Below, one piece after another: positions 61,282 to 64,000 of a DNA stretch of 64,000 nt. Position 1 is the first letter of the stretch, and every line of letters starts with the position of its first letter. The stretch spans positions 58,462 to 122,461 of the forward strand of contig JBBELK010001090.1 of the NCBI GenBank assembly GCA_037783545.1, written 5' to 3'. The stretch comes from Henricia sp. BOLD:AAB3569. Taxonomy: Eukaryota; Echinodermata; Asteroidea; Spinulosida; Echinasteridae. A program made the position numbers and the translations under genes. The notes beneath the pieces were generated by a model. That model was not told where the DNA came from and did no database searches. It saw only the letters and a program-made list of their open reading frames with translations.

Positions 61282-62368
61282 TCAACGGCCGTACAAATCT
61301 ACACCAGCGCCGCGCAGGGTGTACCAACAGCCACGGTTAGGGGAATAACCACGTAGCCGAGCTTCGCTTTCCCTAAACTCTGAAATTTCTCCATCATTTC
61401 CCAGCGAAAATCTGTCAATTTTGCATGACAAGTGCGGAATATATACAGTTTGGAGCATGCAACATTTGAAGTTGGTTGGAAAATTCCTTGATTTCCAAAT
61501 TTGCCGGCATTTGGGACACACTTTGACCTAATTCCCGTCACAATCTGGGGTGAGTCAACGGCCGTACAAATGTACACCAGCGACGCGCAGGGTGTACCAA
61601 CAGCCACGGTTAGGGGAATAACCACGTAGCCGAGCTCCGCTTTCCCTAAACTCTGAAATTTCTCCGTCATTTCCCAGCGAAAATCTGTCAATTTTGCATG
61701 ACAAGTGCGGAATATATACAGTTTGGAGCATGCAAAATTTGAAGTTGGTTGGAAAAATCCTTAATTTCCAAATTTGCCGGCATTTGGGACACACTTTGAC
61801 CTAATTCCCGTCACAATCTGGGGCGAGTCAACGGCCGTACAAATGTACACCAGCGCCGCGCAGGGTGTACCAACAGCCACGGTTAGGGAATAACCACGTA
61901 GCCGAGCTCCGCTTTCCCTAAACTCTGAATTTCTCCGTCATTTCCTAGCGAAAATCTGTCAATTTGCATGACAAGTGCGGAATATATACAGTTTGGAGCA
62001 TGCAAAATTTGAAGTTGGTTGGAAAATTCCTTGATTTCCAAATTTGCCGGCATTTGGGACACACTTTGACCTAATTCCCGTCACAATCTGGGGTGAGTCA
62101 ACGGCCGTACAAATGTACACCAGCGCCGCGCAGGGTGTACCAACAGCCACGGTTAGGGGAATAACCACGTAGCCGAGCTCCACTTTCCCTAAACTCTGAA
62201 ATTTCTCCGTCATTTCCCAGCGAAAATTTTCAATTTTGCATGACAAGTGCGGAATATATACAGTTTGGAGCATGCAAATTTGAAGTTGGTTGAAAAATAC
62301 CTTGATTTCCAAATTTGCCGGCATTTGGGACACACTTTGACCTAATTCCCGTCACAATCTGGGGTGAG
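61282..62368 (+). repeat. Four-unit higher-order repeat near the right end, copy 2
   Basis: Units 61282, 61555, 61828 and 62098 repeat 60190-61281 in order but five bases shorter, with three losses in unit 61828 and two in unit 62098. A third, partial copy follows at 62369-63187, whose first unit is a blend of AAATCTACACC, CTGATATTT, class 2 and CGAG. Confidence 0.85.
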
Positions 62369-64000
62369 TCAACGGCCGTACAAATCTACACCAGCGCCGC
62401 GCAGGGTGTACCAACAGCCACGGTTAGGGGAATAACCACGTAGCCGAGCTCCGCTTTCCCTAAACTCTGATATTTCTCCGTCATTTCCCAGCGAAAATCT
62501 GTCAATTTTGCATGACAAGTGCGGAATATATACAGTTTGGAGCATGCAAAATTTGAAGTTGGTTGGAAAAATCCTTAATTTCCAAATTTGCCGGCATTTG
62601 GGACACACTTTGACCTAATTCCCGTCACAATCTGGGGCGAGTCAACGGCCGTACAAATGTACACCAGCGCCGCGCAGGGTGTACCAACAGCCACGGTTAG
62701 GGGAATAACCACGTAGCCGAGCTCCGCTTTCCCTAAACTCTGAAATTTCTCCGTCATTTCCTAGCGAAAATCTGTCAATTTTGCATGACAAGTGCGGAAT
62801 ATATACAGTTTGGAGCATGCAAAATTGAAGTTGGTTGGAAAATTCCTTGATTTCCAAATTTGCCGGCATTTGGGACACACTTTGACCTAATTCCCGTCAC
62901 AATCTGGGGTGAGTCAACGGCCGTACAAATGTACACCAGCGCCGCGCAGGGTGTACCAACAGCCACGGTTAGGGGAATAACCACGTAGCCGAGCTCCACT
63001 TTCCCTAAACTCTGAAATTTCTCCGTCATTTCCCAGCGAAAATCTGTCAATTTTGCATGACAAGTGCGGAAAATATACAGTTTGGAGCATGCAAAATTTG
63101 AAGTCTGGTTGGAAAAATCCTTAATTTCCAAATTTGCCGGCATTTGGGACACACTTTGACCTAATTCCCGTCACAATCTGGGGTGAGTCAACGGCCGTAC
63201 AAATGTACACCAGCGCCGCGCAGGGTATACCAACAGCCACGGTTAGGGGAATAACCAAGTAGCCGAGCTCCGCTTTCCCTAAACTCTGAAATTTCTCCGT
63301 CATTTCCCAGCGAAAATCTGTCAATTTTGCATGACAAGTGCGGAATATATACAGTTTGGAGCATGCAAAATTTGAAGTTGGTTGGAAAATTCCTTGATTT
63401 CCAAATTTGCCGGCATTTGGGACACACTTTGACCTAATTCCCGTCACAATCTGGGGTGAGTCAACGGCCGTACAAATGTACACCAGCGCCGCGCAGGGTG
63501 TACCAACAGCCACGGTTAGGGGAATAACCACGTAGCCGAGCTCCGCTTTCTCTAAACTCTGAAATTTCTCCGTCATTTCCCAGCGAAAATCTGTCAATTT
63601 TGCATGACAAGTGCGGAAAATATACAGTTTGGAGCATGCAAAATTGAAGTTGGTTGGAAAAATCCTTAATTTCCAAATTTGCCGGCATTTGGGACACACT
63701 TTGACCTAATTCCCGTCACAATCTGGGGTGAGTCAACGGCCGTACAAATGTACACCAGCGCCGCGCAGGGTATACCAACAGCCACGGTTAGGGGAATAAC
63801 CACGTAGCCGAGCTCCGCTTTCCCTAAACTCTGAAATTTCTCCGTCATTTCCCAGCGAAAATCTGTCAATTGTGCATGACAAGTGCGGAATATATACAGT
63901 TTGGAGCATGCAAAATTTGAAGTTGGTTGGAAAATTCCTTGATTTCCAAATTTTCCGGCATTTGGGACACACTTTGACCTAATTCCGTCACAATCTGGGG
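62369..64000 (+). repeat. Terminal units of the window, partial module copies
   Basis: Unit 62369 carries AAATCTACACC, CTGATATTT, class 2 and CGAG. It is followed by TTCCTAGCG (62642, one base lost), CTCCACTTTCC with GCGGAAAATATAC and one inserted base (62914), GGTATACC (63188), CTTTCTCTAAAC with GCGGAAAATATAC (63461), and GGTATACC with CAATTGTGC and ATTTTCCGGC (63733). The array continues to the last base; no flank is reached. Confidence 0.8.

Larger units (their letters stand above)
1..64000 (+). repeat. Tandem satellite array, 273-bp unit, about 234.5 copies
   Basis: The same 273-bp sequence recurs head to tail from the first to the last base without a spacer, inversion or inserted element. 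Landmarks such as GCATGCAAAATTTG, GCCGGCATTTGGGACAC and CGTAGCCGAGCTCCGC return every 273 bases. Over 233 steps from the unit at 150 to the unit at 63733, the net length change is only -26 bases. Units differ from each other by roughly 1% and usually share their differences with a few other units in the array, which indicates ongoing homogenisation. Composition is about 47% GC. I do not recognise the family; it is called a satellite from structure alone. No gene of any kind is supported in this interval. Confidence 0.99.
54196..64000 (+). repeat. Right domain with frequent single-base length changes
   Basis: About 36 units of class 1 and class 2 carry about 22 single-step length changes, for example near 54419, 54839, 54955, 56575, 57461, 58279, 58550, 59265, 60134, 61886, 61929, 61965, 62228, 62277, 62825, 63105 and 63987. 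Many are in short runs (GGGG, AAA, TTTT). Markers of this domain are AAATCTACACC, AGCGACGCG, GGTATACC, GCGGAAAATATAC, TTCCTAGCG, CTCCACTTTCC and TTGCCTGCATTT. The window ends inside a unit with CTAATTCCGTC, one C short. Confidence 0.85.

Noticed and set aside
59373-62368. Perfect octamer ATGCAAAT in units 59373 and 62098
   Set aside because: It arises from a one-base loss in an A run in two units only, so it is most likely incidental.
1-64000. CENP-B box in the unit
   Set aside because: I looked for TTCGNNNNANNCGGG on both strands of the consensus unit and did not find it.
1-64000. CRISPR array
   Set aside because: Direct repeats are present, but there are no unique spacers; the entire 273-bp unit is repeated.
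1-64000. rDNA, 5S or tRNA gene arrays
   Set aside because: No ribosomal or tRNA sequence signature is present in the unit.
1-64000. Inserted transposable element or long terminal repeat
   Set aside because: Every 273-base step is satellite. The largest non-consensus segment is about 100 bases at 42981-43084, and it still aligns to the unit.

Overview
The whole 64 kb window is one uninterrupted satellite DNA array. A 273-bp unit is repeated head to tail in a single orientation, about 234.5 times by my hand count. I found no protein gene, RNA gene, transposon, CRISPR array or unique spacer. A long, purely tandem array of this kind points to eukaryotic heterochromatin such as centromeric, pericentromeric or subtelomeric satellite, probably assembled from long reads. 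I do not recognise the unit and cannot name the species. The unit is about 47% GC and holds 14 CpG sites, close to what its base composition predicts.

In this annotation a unit begins at the bases TCAACGGCC; the first complete one starts at 150, and the window opens and closes inside a unit. Units fall into three linked-variant classes, set by three bases near unit positions 200-210. Class 1 carries GGAAAATTCCTTGATTT (about 143 units), class 2 GGAAAAATCCTTAATTT (about 60) and class 3 GGACAAATCCTTAATTT (about 31). These and about twenty other diagnostic changes let me follow the order of units and find higher-order repeats.

Layout. (1) 1-10520: class 1 only, with private markers (GGTTCGGG, AAAACCTG, CTCTGACC) and 3-unit and 20-unit repeat periods. 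(2) 10521-13251: transition, where class 2 and the GGATCATG and GGGGCGAG markers first appear. (3) 13252-30176: mixed classes 1, 2 and 3 in nested 5-, 7-, 13-, 19- and 6-unit duplications, with almost no length change. (4) 30177-35090: a 9-unit repeat present twice. (5) 35091-40004: 4-unit repeats. (6) 40005-44639: an almost pure class 1 island in 5- and 6-unit repeats, containing one sharply divergent unit. (7) 44640-50645: a second copy of the block that begins at 19258, then 4- and 5-unit derivatives. (8) 50646-64000: class 1 and 2 only, in 4-unit repeats, with many single-base insertions and deletions from about 53.6 kb onward.

The array reads as the product of repeated unequal exchange. 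Several units are visible chimeras whose switch point can be placed within 30-60 bases. The most unusual spot is 42981-43084. There, eight substitutions and an 11-to-5-base replacement sit in about 100 bases between consensus flanks, and together they form a perfect 8-bp inverted repeat. Long open frames exist on the minus strand only because 273 is divisible by three; class 2 and 3 units stop that frame, so I do not call genes. All counts and alignments here were made by eye.
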